Below, one piece after another: positions 52,593-60,463 of a stretch of 64,000 nt of DNA. A program made the position numbers and the translations under genes. The stretch is from contig NZ_BGJX01000004.1 of the NCBI RefSeq assembly GCF_009811655.1, positions 62,001 through 126,000 of the forward strand, written 5' to 3'. This stretch comes from Methylosinus sp. Ce-a6. Lineage in GTDB: Bacteria > Pseudomonadota > Alphaproteobacteria > Rhizobiales > Beijerinckiaceae. Under the pieces are notes generated by a model. The model saw only the letters and a list, made by a program, of their open reading frames with translations, was not told where the DNA came from and made no database searches. Within the stretch, counting starts at the first letter, position 1; each line of letters opens with the position of its first letter.

Positions 52593-54512
52593 TTGACGCG
52601 GCTGGCAATTGCGCTGACCCCTCGAAAGGACGTCGTTGTCCGGGACGGCCGCTTCTTCTCCCTCTCCGACGAGCCCTGGCTGCGCGTCGAAGCCCGTTTC
52701 GGCGCGAGCCGCTTCGTCGAGATCGTCTTTCGCGCGAGCCTTCTGGACGATCCCGTCCGCCCCGTGCTGCGCTTCGTGACGCCCTCTCGCGTCATCGACC
52801 GCATCCTTCCCGGTCCGGTGGCGGGCGCCGGCGTCTGGATCGGCGCCTTGCCCAAGGGCGCGCGCGAGATTCTCGTCTGTCCGGCCGACAGGCCCGGCCC
52901 CTTCGGCTTCGAAATCGAAAGCGTGCGGCCCGTCGGCCTCGGCGAGATGCTGGCGCGCGTCTGGCGCCGCAAACGCGCGAAGCTCTGGTCCTTTTTTCTT
53001 CCCACTCTGTTCGGCTTCCACGCCGAGGCGGAAAATGCGCTCGATTGGGCGACCAATTGGGAGCCGCTCGAGGATTTCGAGAATTGGCTCGCGAGACGCG
53101 CGCGCCCCTTCGCGCAAGAAGGGCTCGACGCCCCGCGCAGCGAGTGGAAGAGCGGGCCCCGTTTCGCCATTCTCGTTTCGGGCGCAGGCGCCACGCCCGA
53201 CCAATCGGCGCGCACGATCGCCTCGATCGAGCGTCAATCCTATCCGCGCGTCAGCGTTCTGCGCAGCGAAGCGGAGCTTTCCCCCCTGCTCGCCCGAGTG
53301 GATTTCATCGCGTCGCTGCGCGCCGGCGACGAATTGGCCGACCATGCGCTCGCCTGCCTCGCCGAGACGATCGCGCGCGCGCCGCAGACGAAACTGATCT
53401 ATGCGGACGAGCTGCTGCGCACGGCGCGCGGGCTTCGGCCGAGCTTCAAACCCGATTGGAGTCCCGCGCTCGCGGCCGCGCGTCCCTATCTCGGACGCTG
53501 CGCCTTCTACGCCGCCTCCACGCTCGCGGAGCAAGAGATCGGCGAGGCGATGCTCGAGGCGCCGTTTCGGCTGGCCCGAAACGAGATCGCCCATCTGCGC
53601 CGCTGGCTTCTCACCCGGGACGAGGAGTCGGAAGCGGCGATCGTCGCGCCGCCCTCCCCCGAGCCGCCCTCCCCTGCGCCGACCCTGCCCGCGCCGAGCG
53701 TCTCGATCATCCTGCTGACGCGCGATCGGCCGGATCTTCTCGGCCCCTGCGTCGAGAGCATATTGCGCCTCTCGACTCACCCCTCCTTCGAGCTCGTCAT
53801 CGTCGACAACGGCAGCCGCAAGACGGAAACCTTCGCCATTTTCGATGAGGCGAGGAAGGATGCGCGCGTGCGCGTGCTCTCGCGCCCCGGGCCGTTCGAT
53901 TTCGCACGCCTCAACAATGAGGCCGTGCGCGCCTCGACGGGCGAGGTCGTCGTCTTCCTCAACAATGACACGGTCGTCGTCAGCCCCGATTGGCTGGAGA
54001 CGCTTTCACGCCGCGCCGCGGAGCCGCAGACGGGCGCCGTCGGCGCTCTGCTGCTGTTTCCGGACGGCCGCATCCAACATGCCGGCGTCACCATCGGCCT
54101 AGGCCAGGACGCCGGCCATTTCGGCGCGCTGATCGCGCCCGAGGCGCCGTCCTGGCTCGGCCGCTCCGGCCATGCGCATGAGACCTCCGCCGTCACCGCC
54201 GCCTGCATGGCGGTGGAGCGGCGCAAATTCGACGCGGTCGGCGGCTTCGACGATATCCATTTGCCGATCGAATTCAACGACACCGATCTCTGCCTGCGGC
54301 TCGGCGAGCGCGGCTGGATATCGCTTTTTGTCCCGAGCGCGCGTCTGCTGCATTACGAATCGGCCTCGCGCGGGTCGGCCGCCTTCCGTCCGATGAGCGT
54401 CCATGCGAAGGAGCGCGATTATTTCCGCGACCGCTGGCGCGCCGTCATTCGCGACGATCCTTTTTATCATCCCGCTCTGTCGCTCTATGCGCGCCAGCCG
54501 GCGCTCTGGTAG
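52593..54512 (+). CDS. Two-domain glycosyltransferase (GT2)
   Basis: A 639-residue protein. The C-terminal half is a canonical GT2 domain: PSVSIILLTRDRPDLLGPCV, FELVIVDNGSRKTET, NNDTVVVSPDWLETLSRRAA, with the acceptor-side TAACMAVERRKFDAVGGFDD and DLCLRLGERGWISLFVPSAR. The N-terminal half (about residues 185-330) looks like a degenerate GT domain (ARTIASIERQSYPRVSV, LIYADELLRTARGLRPSFKP) where the acidic motif is altered. The start is TTG at 52593. It is 20 bp before a second glycosyltransferase; together they may make part of a polysaccharide or glycan. Confidence 0.86.
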   Translation: MTRLAIALTPRKDVVVRDGRFFSLSDEPWLRVEARFGASRFVEIVFRASLLDDPVRPVLRFVTPSRVIDRILPGPVAGAGVWIGALPKGAREILVCPADRPGPFGFEIESVRPVGLGEMLARVWRRKRAKLWSFFLPTLFGFHAEAENALDWATNWEPLEDFENWLARRARPFAQEGLDAPRSEWKSGPRFAILVSGAGATPDQSARTIASIERQSYPRVSVLRSEAELSPLLARVDFIASLRAGDELADHALACLAETIARAPQTKLIYADELLRTARGLRPSFKPDWSPALAAARPYLGRCAFYAASTLAEQEIGEAMLEAPFRLARNEIAHLRRWLLTRDEESEAAIVAPPSPEPPSPAPTLPAPSVSIILLTRDRPDLLGPCVESILRLSTHPSFELVIVDNGSRKTETFAIFDEARKDARVRVLSRPGPFDFARLNNEAVRASTGEVVVFLNNDTVVVSPDWLETLSRRAAEPQTGAVGALLLFPDGRIQHAGVTIGLGQDAGHFGALIAPEAPSWLGRSGHAHETSAVTAACMAVERRKFDAVGGFDDIHLPIEFNDTDLCLRLGERGWISLFVPSARLLHYESASRGSAAFRPMSVHAKERDYFRDRWRAVIRDDPFYHPALSLYARQPALW

Positions 54513-54532
54513 CCCCGTTCGAGCCGAAGCCG

Positions 54533-55786
54533 ATGACGCGCCCGATCGTCTATGACGCGACCCATCTCGTCTCGCTCGGCGAGGCGGCGAACGCGGCCGG
54601 CATCGGGCGACTGGATCTCGCTTTCGCCCGCCATTTCGCTGCGCATCCGCGCCTCGCCTGCGGCGCGCATTACGGCTTTCGCGGCCCGCATGTGCTGGCG
54701 CCGGCGCGCCTCGCCCGCATCCTCGCCGATGTCGCGCCCGCCGCGCCGGACGATTCGGCGGAATGGACGCGGCTCCGCGATTGGCTGCTCGGCACCGCGC
54801 CCGCCGATTGCGCGCCGACGCCCACGCGGCCGCGCAAGGCCTCGAGCGAATCGCTGTGGCGCACGCCGCTACGCCTCGCCAATGACGCGCCGCGCGCGCT
54901 TCCGCACTCTTCGCTCTATCTCAACATCGCGCAGCACGCCTGCGAATTCCCCGCGCTGTTCCGATGGCTCGCGCGGCGGCCGGACATGCGCGCCGTCTTC
55001 TTCGTGCATGATCTGCTGCCGCTCGACCGACCCGAATTCTTTCGCCCCGGCTATGGTCCGCTTTTTCGCAGGCGCATCGACACGATTCTGCGCCACGCCG
55101 ATGCGCTGCTGACGACGAGCCATGCGGTCGCCGAGCGCCTCGAGCGAGAGATCGCGGCGCGCGGGGCCGCGCGCGTTCCGATCCATGTCGAGCCGCCGCC
55201 ATCGACGCTCGCGGACACGTCGGAAACACGCGACGACGCGCTCGCGCGCCGCGATTACTTCGTTTTCGTCTCCACCCTCGAGCCGCGCAAGAATCACCTG
55301 ACGCTGCTCAATGTCTGGCGGGCTCTGGCCGCGGACGCGCGGCGCGCGCCCAAGCTCGTCCTCGTCGGCGGGCGCGGCTGGGAGAACGAGCAGATCGTCG
55401 ACATGGTGAATCGCTGCGAGGCGATTCGTCCCTTCGTGCGCCGGACGAACGGAATTTCCGCGCCGCATCTGCGCCGCCTGATCGCCAACGCCAATGCGCT
55501 GCTGATGCCGAGCTTCGCAGAAGGCTACGGCCTGCCCGTCGTCGAGGCGCTCTCGCTCGGAACGCCGGCGATCGTCTCGGATATTCCGGTTTTCCGTGAA
55601 GCCGCGCGGGAGCGGGCGGAGTTTCTATCGCCCATCGACGGCCTCGGCTGGAAACGCGCCGTGCTCGACTTCACCGAGGCCGATTCGCCGCGCCGTCGCG
55701 CCGCGATTCGCGCCGCGCAGACGTTCGAGGCGCCGAATTGGAAAGACTACTTCGAGCGGATCGAGGCCTTTCTCGCGTCGCTCTGA
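54533..55786 (+). CDS. Glycosyltransferase family 4 protein
   Basis: A 417-residue GT-B enzyme. The N-terminal domain starts VYDATHLVSLGEAANAAGIG RLDLAFARHF (a mannosyltransferase-like opening). The donor domain has FVFVSTLEPRKNHLTLLNVW, LVLVGGRGWENEQIVDMVNR and the motif PSFAEGYGLPVVEALSLGTP with E7-spacing residues Glu (EGYGLPVVE), then DIPVFREAARERAEFLSPID. These define GT4. It follows the GT2 gene with a 20-bp gap. Product unknown; likely capsule, exopolysaccharide or LPS side chain. Confidence 0.9.
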   Translation: MTRPIVYDATHLVSLGEAANAAGIGRLDLAFARHFAAHPRLACGAHYGFRGPHVLAPARLARILADVAPAAPDDSAEWTRLRDWLLGTAPADCAPTPTRPRKASSESLWRTPLRLANDAPRALPHSSLYLNIAQHACEFPALFRWLARRPDMRAVFFVHDLLPLDRPEFFRPGYGPLFRRRIDTILRHADALLTTSHAVAERLEREIAARGAARVPIHVEPPPSTLADTSETRDDALARRDYFVFVSTLEPRKNHLTLLNVWRALAADARRAPKLVLVGGRGWENEQIVDMVNRCEAIRPFVRRTNGISAPHLRRLIANANALLMPSFAEGYGLPVVEALSLGTPAIVSDIPVFREAARERAEFLSPIDGLGWKRAVLDFTEADSPRRRAAIRAAQTFEAPNWKDYFERIEAFLASL

Positions 55787-55811
55787 GTCGGCGCGCCCGG
55801 CCCGGCTCGAT

Positions 55812-55917
55812 TTAGAGCGTTTCCAGCCGAAGTGGACGCCGGTTCGGCGTCCGGAAACACGTCAAAACAAAAGCCTAGGGTCTTTCCGTGTTTCAATGAA
55901 ACACGGAAAGACCCTGG
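55812..55917. repeat. Composite repeat family B, reverse copy
   Basis: TAGAGCGTTTCCAGCCGAAG, TGGACGCCGGTTCGGCGTCC, linker GGAAACACGTCAAAACAAAA, then the hairpin AGGGTCTTTCCGTGTTTCA with complement TGAAACACGGAAAGACCCT. A complete, nearly symmetric copy in the opposite orientation to 38123, lying between the glycosyltransferase and the porin-gene terminator. Confidence 0.85.
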
Positions 55918-55963
55918 AAGGGCGACGAGAGGCGCCGGCGCGGCCCCGACCGAGACGAACAAG

Positions 55964-55990
55964 AAAAAGCCCGGCGCGATGCGCCGGGCT
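55964..55990 (-). terminator. Rho-independent terminator of the Omp25-like gene
   Basis: GCCCGGCGC (55969-55977) and GCGCCGGGC (55981-55989) form a 9-bp GC stem with a GAT/ATC loop; on the minus strand it is followed by a T run (TTTTTC). It lies 36 bp beyond the Omp25-like stop. On the plus strand CTCTTTTG follows, so it may work in both directions. Confidence 0.85.
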
Positions 55991-56025
55991 CTTTTGTTCA
56001 TGAGCCGACTGTCTGGCGGGCCAGA

Positions 56026-56874
56026 TCAGTATTTGGCGACGACCGGAGCCGCCGGGGAGAACAGGTTGAAGTGGTAGTTCACGCCAGCGCGGACCACATG
56101 ACCATTGAAGCGGGTCGTGGAAGCCGTGGCGGCGACCGGAACGGGAATGCCCGTGAAGGAGATCACGCTCGAGGTCGAGACGGTGCCGAGATCGTAATAG
56201 AGATATTCGACCTTGGCGCTCCACTTCGGCAGGAACAGCCACTCGACGCCGCCGCCGGCCGTCCAGCCCACGCGGGTGTCGGAGAAGGCGCTCGACGAGG
56301 TGCCGACGAGGCCGCCGACCGTCTGAAAGATGCTGCTGCTCAGATTGGCCTGGCCATAGGCGAGACCGCCCGTGCCGTAGACGAGCAGCGACGGGGTGAT
56401 CAGATAGCCGACGCGGCCGCGGACGGTGCCGAGATAGTCGATCGACTTCGAAGCGCTGATCGACGAAGCCAGCGGACCGAAAGCGGCGAACGAAGACGCG
56501 GTGTTGTTGCTGCCCGCGACGCCCTGGATGTCGGCCTCGAGGCCGGCGACGAAGCTATTGGCGAACTGATAGTTGTAGCCGATCTGGCCGCCGCCGATGA
56601 AGCCGTCGCTGTTGGGGGCGAGCACGCCCGAGCCGGCGATGCCGACGATCGGATTGAACGGCGCGAACGAGCCGGAGCCGACCGTCACGGCGTTGCTGTC
56701 GCTCCAGGTGTAGCCGGCGTTCAAGCCGACGTAGAAACCGGTCCACAGCGCCGGCGGCGGAGGCGGCGGCGGCAGCAAGGGCGCCTTCTTCGAAGGCAGG
56801 TCGGCGGCGAACGCCGAGCCCGCAGACACGGCCAACGCGAGCGCGGAGGCGGCGAGCAAAGACTTTTTCATCAT
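56026..56874 (-). CDS. Omp25/Omp31-family outer-membrane beta-barrel protein
   Basis: A 282-residue porin-like protein. Signal peptide KSLLAASALALAVSAGSAFA, then a PSKKAPLLPPPPPPPALWTG linker and the barrel opening FYVGLNAGYTWSDSNAVTVG, the family signature (WTGFYVGxNxGYxW). C-terminal part is VGWTAGGGVEWLFLPKWSAKVEYLYYDLG and RFNGHVVRAGVNYHF, ending in aromatic Tyr. Typical of Hyphomicrobiales outer-membrane proteins. MM at the N-terminus gives two possible starts one codon apart. A strong terminator follows. Confidence 0.92.
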   Translation of the reverse strand: MMKKSLLAASALALAVSAGSAFAADLPSKKAPLLPPPPPPPALWTGFYVGLNAGYTWSDSNAVTVGSGSFAPFNPIVGIAGSGVLAPNSDGFIGGGQIGYNYQFANSFVAGLEADIQGVAGSNNTASSFAAFGPLASSISASKSIDYLGTVRGRVGYLITPSLLVYGTGGLAYGQANLSSSIFQTVGGLVGTSSSAFSDTRVGWTAGGGVEWLFLPKWSAKVEYLYYDLGTVSTSSVISFTGIPVPVAATASTTRFNGHVVRAGVNYHFNLFSPAAPVVAKY

Positions 56875-57057
56875 ACGGCCCTCAGTTTAGATTTGATGGG
56901 TCTTCGATCCGCCGCCGCCGAAGCCGTCGAAGGCCCCGAACGATCGATCGCCGACCGCGATAACCAGCACACAGAAGCGCGCTGTCTGCGGTGAATAGCT
57001 ACGGATCATTACTGGGGTCGTCAACAAAGGCGGGGCCATTGCAGCGCGACGACACGG

Positions 57058-57110
57058 TTTTTGTGGGAGGCTGTGTCAATTGCGCAACAGTGCGGAGGCT
57101 CCCACAAAAA
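57058..57110. terminator. AT-flanked hairpin upstream of tRNA-Ser
   Basis: TTTTTGTGGGAG (57058-57069) pairs with CTCCCACAAAAA (57099-57110), a 12-bp stem with flanking T/A runs as in a bidirectional terminator. It lies in the ~340-bp gap between the Omp25-like promoter and tRNA-Ser, in which I see no gene. Confidence 0.55.
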
Positions 57111-57214
57111 ATTATCGAGCCGGGTCACGCGCGCTTGCCAATATTTTGCCGCTTTGGCATATCTCAACTGGCGCACGCTGGATCCTCACAACAGATTCGG
57201 CGGGAACGCGTTGC

Positions 57215-57308
57215 GGAGACGTGGCCGAGAGGCTGAAGGCGGCGGTTTGCTAAACCGTTATAGGGTTGTAAAGCCCTATCGAGGGTTCGAATCCCTCCGT
57301 CTCCGCCA
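57215..57308 (+). tRNA. tRNA-Ser (anticodon GCT), border of the phage-like element
   Basis: A 94-nt class II tRNA with paired acceptor strands GGAGACG and CGTCTCC, anticodon loop TTGCTAA giving GCT, a long variable arm (TAGGGTTGTAAAGCCCTA) and encoded CCA. Phage-like genes start immediately 3' of it, so it is a plausible integration site; a matching 3'-end duplicate is not in the window. Confidence 0.95.
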
Positions 57309-57371
57309 GCACTTTAATAAAATCAAATGTTTAGATGCGAAATTCGGTTACGACATAGCCGGCGCCATAAC

Positions 57372-57728
57372 TCAGGCCGTGAACTGGTTCCGCCCCCGGC
57401 GGCCATTCGTCCCCGCCTTCGTCCGCTCGCGGTTGGCCTTACGGTTCGCGAGCCGATGCTTGCTCCGGCAGGCGTCGCAGAGCTCCTTGTTCCGCTTCTG
57501 CGCGCCGATGATGGGGGAGCCGCAGTCCACGCACTTCAGCGCGGCGACAGCGCGCATCCGCCAGCCATGATGCTCATCGTATTGGGCAGATACGCAACAC
57601 GCCTTGCAGCAATAGATTTGATATGAACGCTTCTGTTCAAAGCCCTTCGCACACCACGCGCACACCGCGTCTTGCAAGTCGTCGAGCGTCTGCGCCACAG
57701 GCCCGCGAGCAACACCATTCGCGGACAT
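57372..57728 (-). CDS. Zinc-ribbon protein of the phage-like element (second of two)
   Basis: A ~118-residue Cys-rich, basic protein. It shows paired cysteines in AVCAWCAKGFEQ, YCCKACCVSAQYDE, KCVDCGSPI and LCDACRSKHRLANR, i.e. two probable treble-clef zinc sites (C..C/C..C), and an Arg/Lys-rich tail (ANRERTKAGTNGRRGRN). It overlaps the previous gene by about 90 bp in a different frame; the join could also be a frameshift of one longer protein. The start at 57728 has a weak ribosome site. Function unknown. Confidence 0.5.
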   Translation of the reverse strand: MSANGVARGPVAQTLDDLQDAVCAWCAKGFEQKRSYQIYCCKACCVSAQYDEHHGWRMRAVAALKCVDCGSPIIGAQKRNKELCDACRSKHRLANRKANRERTKAGTNGRRGRNQFTA

Positions 57729-58296
57729 GCTTCGGCTTGAATTCTGTTCCACAAATCTTGCAGGCGCGCGGATGCTGCTTTTCAGCCCAGGCAGCTCGGT
57801 AGATTTTTTCTTTAGCATAGCGTTCATCCTTGTCCTGCCGGCGGTTTCGGTCGACCTTCGCCGCCATGCGGCAGATGGAGCCGCAGAATTTTGACGATCC
57901 CTCGGGAATTGGCTTTCGGCAGCGAACGCAATGCTCGCGCTCAATCGGCAGGACGGCCTCTTGCGTCCATTCTGGCTGCCCTTGCTTCCATGTCGGCCGC
58001 TCGGCCCCGACGCGGGCGAGCGCCGCCTGGACGGCATCGTCCGCCGCTGCGTCGGCCCGCCCCCATTTCCAGCCCGCTTCGCACAGGCGCGCCCGGATCG
58101 CCGCCCGCGCCGGCCCTTCAATCGCAAAGGCGGTCGGCTCGGCCCAGCGCATCAGGGCGGCCACCAAGTCGACGATCGCTTCGCGCCGATGGCGGGGGAG
58201 CTTCTTCGCCGGCGCCGGGCGGACGGGGGCGAGCGTGACCCGCACACGCGTCTCGGATCGCAGCCGCAACAGTGCGGAGGGCGTCTTCATGAGCAT
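57637..58296 (-). CDS. Zinc-ribbon protein of the phage-like element (first of two)
   Basis: A 219-residue protein. The N-terminal half is basic and helical (VRPAPAKKLPRHRREAIVDL, then VAALMRWAEPTAFAIEGPAR). The C-terminal half has two Cys clusters: EHCVRCRKPIPEGSSKFCGSIC and ACKICGTEFKPKHVREWCCSRAC, typical treble-clef zinc-binding pairs. The Cys pattern continues in the neighbouring frame, so it and the following gene may be one protein broken by a frameshift. It is not a recognised structural phage protein; a nucleic-acid role is likely. Confidence 0.6.
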   Translation of the reverse strand: MLMKTPSALLRLRSETRVRVTLAPVRPAPAKKLPRHRREAIVDLVAALMRWAEPTAFAIEGPARAAIRARLCEAGWKWGRADAAADDAVQAALARVGAERPTWKQGQPEWTQEAVLPIEREHCVRCRKPIPEGSSKFCGSICRMAAKVDRNRRQDKDERYAKEKIYRAAWAEKQHPRACKICGTEFKPKHVREWCCSRACGADARRLARRGVRVVCEGL

Positions 58297-58308
58297 GTGC
58301 GCGCCCCC

Positions 58309-58704
58309 TCATTTCACGGTCATTTCGATGCGAATGAGATCGCCTTGGATGCGCGGAGCCTCCCACGCTGCGACGACGACGCGCCTCGCGCCGCTCGCGA
58401 GCCGGAGCTCGTCACCCTTGCGCGGCACGCGCGGATCGCCGGGCGGAGCACTGTCGCCAGCCAGTGCAACGCCGGGCCAGCTCGCGGCGTTGATCTCCGT
58501 CGTCGAGATGATCGCCTTCGAAAAGCCGATTTGCAGGCCAGAGCCGTCGATGATCTGCTCGGGCCTGTAGTCGACGACGATATGCACGCGCAGCGCGACA
58601 GAGACGGGCGTGCGAGACGTTCCCCACAGCCTCACGAGCGTGGCGCTCTGCCCCGCCTTACTCAGCATTCGGTCGAGCGCGGCGCGCGCCGCCGCCGGCG
58701 TCAT
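58309..58704 (-). CDS. Head-completion/head-tail connector-like protein
   Basis: A 131-residue basic protein with a beta-rich core: AALDRMLSKAGQSATLVRLW, VALRVHIVVDYRPEQIIDGS and a C-terminal GDLIRIEMTVK. Its size, place directly after the capsid gene, and beta composition match small head-closure or head-tail adaptor proteins; a domain match is not certain. The start at 58704 forms an ATGA overlap with the capsid stop; a TTG three codons earlier is possible. The next gene lies 12 bp away. Confidence 0.6.
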   Translation of the reverse strand: MTPAAARAALDRMLSKAGQSATLVRLWGTSRTPVSVALRVHIVVDYRPEQIIDGSGLQIGFSKAIISTTEINAASWPGVALAGDSAPPGDPRVPRKGDELRLASGARRVVVAAWEAPRIQGDLIRIEMTVK

Positions 58705-60158
58705 TCCGCCCAATCCACGATCGAGGCGAAGGGGCCTATGTCTATTCCGGCCTCCTTCGCCTGCGCAGCCGCCTGGACAAGCGTCGCCAGCGCGCGCGCC
58801 CGGCCACCGGCATCATAGGCCTGCAACGGCCGCGTAAGGTCGATCGTCACCTTGCCGCCGAGCTTGGCGCTCGCCTCCTCCGCGACGAGCTCGGCAACGG
58901 GCTGCAGCGTCCATTGCGCCAAGTGGCAAAGCTGAGCAGGGCGACTCACGGTGCAGTCCAGAGTGGCGAGCGCAGTCAGACGAAGGCCGCCAGACGCTGC
59001 GTCGGAATAAGGGTCTCTTATGAGATCTATTGCACCCCACGCGCCGACATAGATCGGCGGGACGCCGCCGATGTTCGTCGTGAGCAACGCCGTCGATGCG
59101 AGGGGCGCGCCGGTCGGCGCAGCGAGCGCGTTGCTGGACATGACGACATTGCTCGCCGGAATCGACTTCAGCAGCCGGTCCATTTCAGACACGGCGGTGT
59201 TCGTAATCAGCGTGCCGTCCATGGCGTCCCAAACTTCCGGCCGGATCAGCAGCCGCGCGTCCGCCGGCGAGCTCGCCGCATTGGCGATGAGGAAGCGCTT
59301 CACCGCGCCGCGGAACGCAGCCCACGAAGCCGCAGCGGCGATCGAAGTCGACGTGATGCCATAAGAGCCGACCAGCACGCCCGTCGGCTCGCCGCTCGCG
59401 CCGGCGCCGAGAAACACCGCCTTGTCGAGCGCCTCGCCGATGGCGCCGTTCATGTCGCGGCGCACGGCCTGTTCCAGCGCGTCGCCAGTTTGCTTCATGG
59501 CCTTGCGCGTGATCTTCATCTGCACGCCGAGCGTGTTGTTCGGTTTCAGCGGCTTGTCGGTTGTCGCGTAGGCCGTCGGGCCGCCGACGGCGCCCGTCTC
59601 GCTCGCCGCCCATGCAGCGGCGACGCTGGACGTCGTGACGGGATATTCTACCTCGCTCGAGTCGATGGAGATCATGCTCGCGCCCATGCGGGCGGCGACG
59701 GACTGAGCGAACAGCCGATCGATGATCGGAGCGGTTCGCATCGGATTCGGCGTGCCGCTCGCGACCGTCTCACCGGCGCGAATTTCCAGCGCGCCCCACG
59801 GCACCGGAACGCCGCGATAGCCGCCGCGATTGCGCAGCTCCGTGACGATTTCATTCGTCGGGCCGGAGAGCGCGCGGCCTTCGTCGAGGAAACGCGCGAC
59901 CTGAAGCATTTCGAATCGGGAGACGAGGTCGGAATATTCGCGGTCGCCGCGGGTTTCGAGATCGTCGCGGGCCTCGCGGCGTTCCGTGTCTTCGGCGATC
60001 AGCGCGGCGCGGAAGCGCTGCTCATTGACGCGATATTCCGCGTCGCGCGCGGCCATCTGGCGCGTCTCGTCTTCGGTCGGCGACTCCTTGCCGACGAGGC
60101 CGGCGAGCGCCTGCCGGATTTCACTCTGCCGGCGAGAGATTTTCACTGATTCGAGCAT
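58701..60158 (-). CDS. HK97-fold major capsid protein
   Basis: A 485-residue protein. The N-terminal ~100 residues are helical and charged (delta-domain-like scaffold, LAGLVGKESPTEDETRQMAA). From about residue 120 the HK97 core is recognisable: APIIDRLFAQSVAARMGASM, YPVTTSSVAAAWAASETGAV, KPNNTLGVQMKITRKAMKQT and VFLGAGASGEPTGVLVGSYG, with the late strand GAWGAIDLIRDPYSDAASGG. After about residue 420 a C-terminal extension (VTIDLTRPLQAYDAGGRARA) is not standard. The start at 60158 overlaps the HNH stop by 1 bp (TGATG) and follows GGAAGG. Confidence 0.9.
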   Translation of the reverse strand: MLESVKISRRQSEIRQALAGLVGKESPTEDETRQMAARDAEYRVNEQRFRAALIAEDTERREARDDLETRGDREYSDLVSRFEMLQVARFLDEGRALSGPTNEIVTELRNRGGYRGVPVPWGALEIRAGETVASGTPNPMRTAPIIDRLFAQSVAARMGASMISIDSSEVEYPVTTSSVAAAWAASETGAVGGPTAYATTDKPLKPNNTLGVQMKITRKAMKQTGDALEQAVRRDMNGAIGEALDKAVFLGAGASGEPTGVLVGSYGITSTSIAAAASWAAFRGAVKRFLIANAASSPADARLLIRPEVWDAMDGTLITNTAVSEMDRLLKSIPASNVVMSSNALAAPTGAPLASTALLTTNIGGVPPIYVGAWGAIDLIRDPYSDAASGGLRLTALATLDCTVSRPAQLCHLAQWTLQPVAELVAEEASAKLGGKVTIDLTRPLQAYDAGGRARALATLVQAAAQAKEAGIDIGPFASIVDWAE

Positions 60159-60463
60159 CACTTTTCCTTCCTATGAGGCCGCGCCAATTCAGCGACAGCG
60201 GATTTCCACGCGGTTTGCGCGGCGTCGGGCACGCGGCCCAATTCTCTGTTGGTCTCGACTTCGTGGCAGTCGCGACACAATGTTTTCAGATTGCGGAGAT
60301 CGAAGGCGAGTTCCGGCGCCGCGCGCACGGGTCGGAGGTGATGCACCTCGAGCTTGTTGCGCGAGCCGCATTGCACGCACGCGAATTTGTCGCGACGCTT
60401 CGCGAGAAATCGCGCGCGCTCCCACCTTTTGCTCGAATATATGGAGCGCCCTGCTACACCCAC
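60158..60463 (-). CDS. HNH endonuclease
   Basis: A 101-residue nuclease. The HNH motif contains CVQCGSRNKLEVHHLRPVRA (zinc cysteines, catalytic His), LRNLKTLCRDCHEVE (Asn and second Cys pair, final His), which is the cos-phage-type HNH located next to terminase genes, where it helps DNA packaging cleavage. The start is GTG at 60463 with an excellent AGGGGAGG eight bases upstream; the open frame before it overlaps the terminase gene and was not used. It overlaps the terminase stop by 10 bp and the capsid start by 1 bp. Confidence 0.9.
   Translation of the reverse strand: MGVAGRSIYSSKRWERARFLAKRRDKFACVQCGSRNKLEVHHLRPVRAAPELAFDLRNLKTLCRDCHEVETNRELGRVPDAAQTAWKSAVAELARPHRKEK

Noticed and set aside
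52544..53848. 434-codon frame overlapping the start of the GT2 gene
   Set aside because: It is a frame shadow of a recognisable glycosyltransferase, with poly-Arg stretches.
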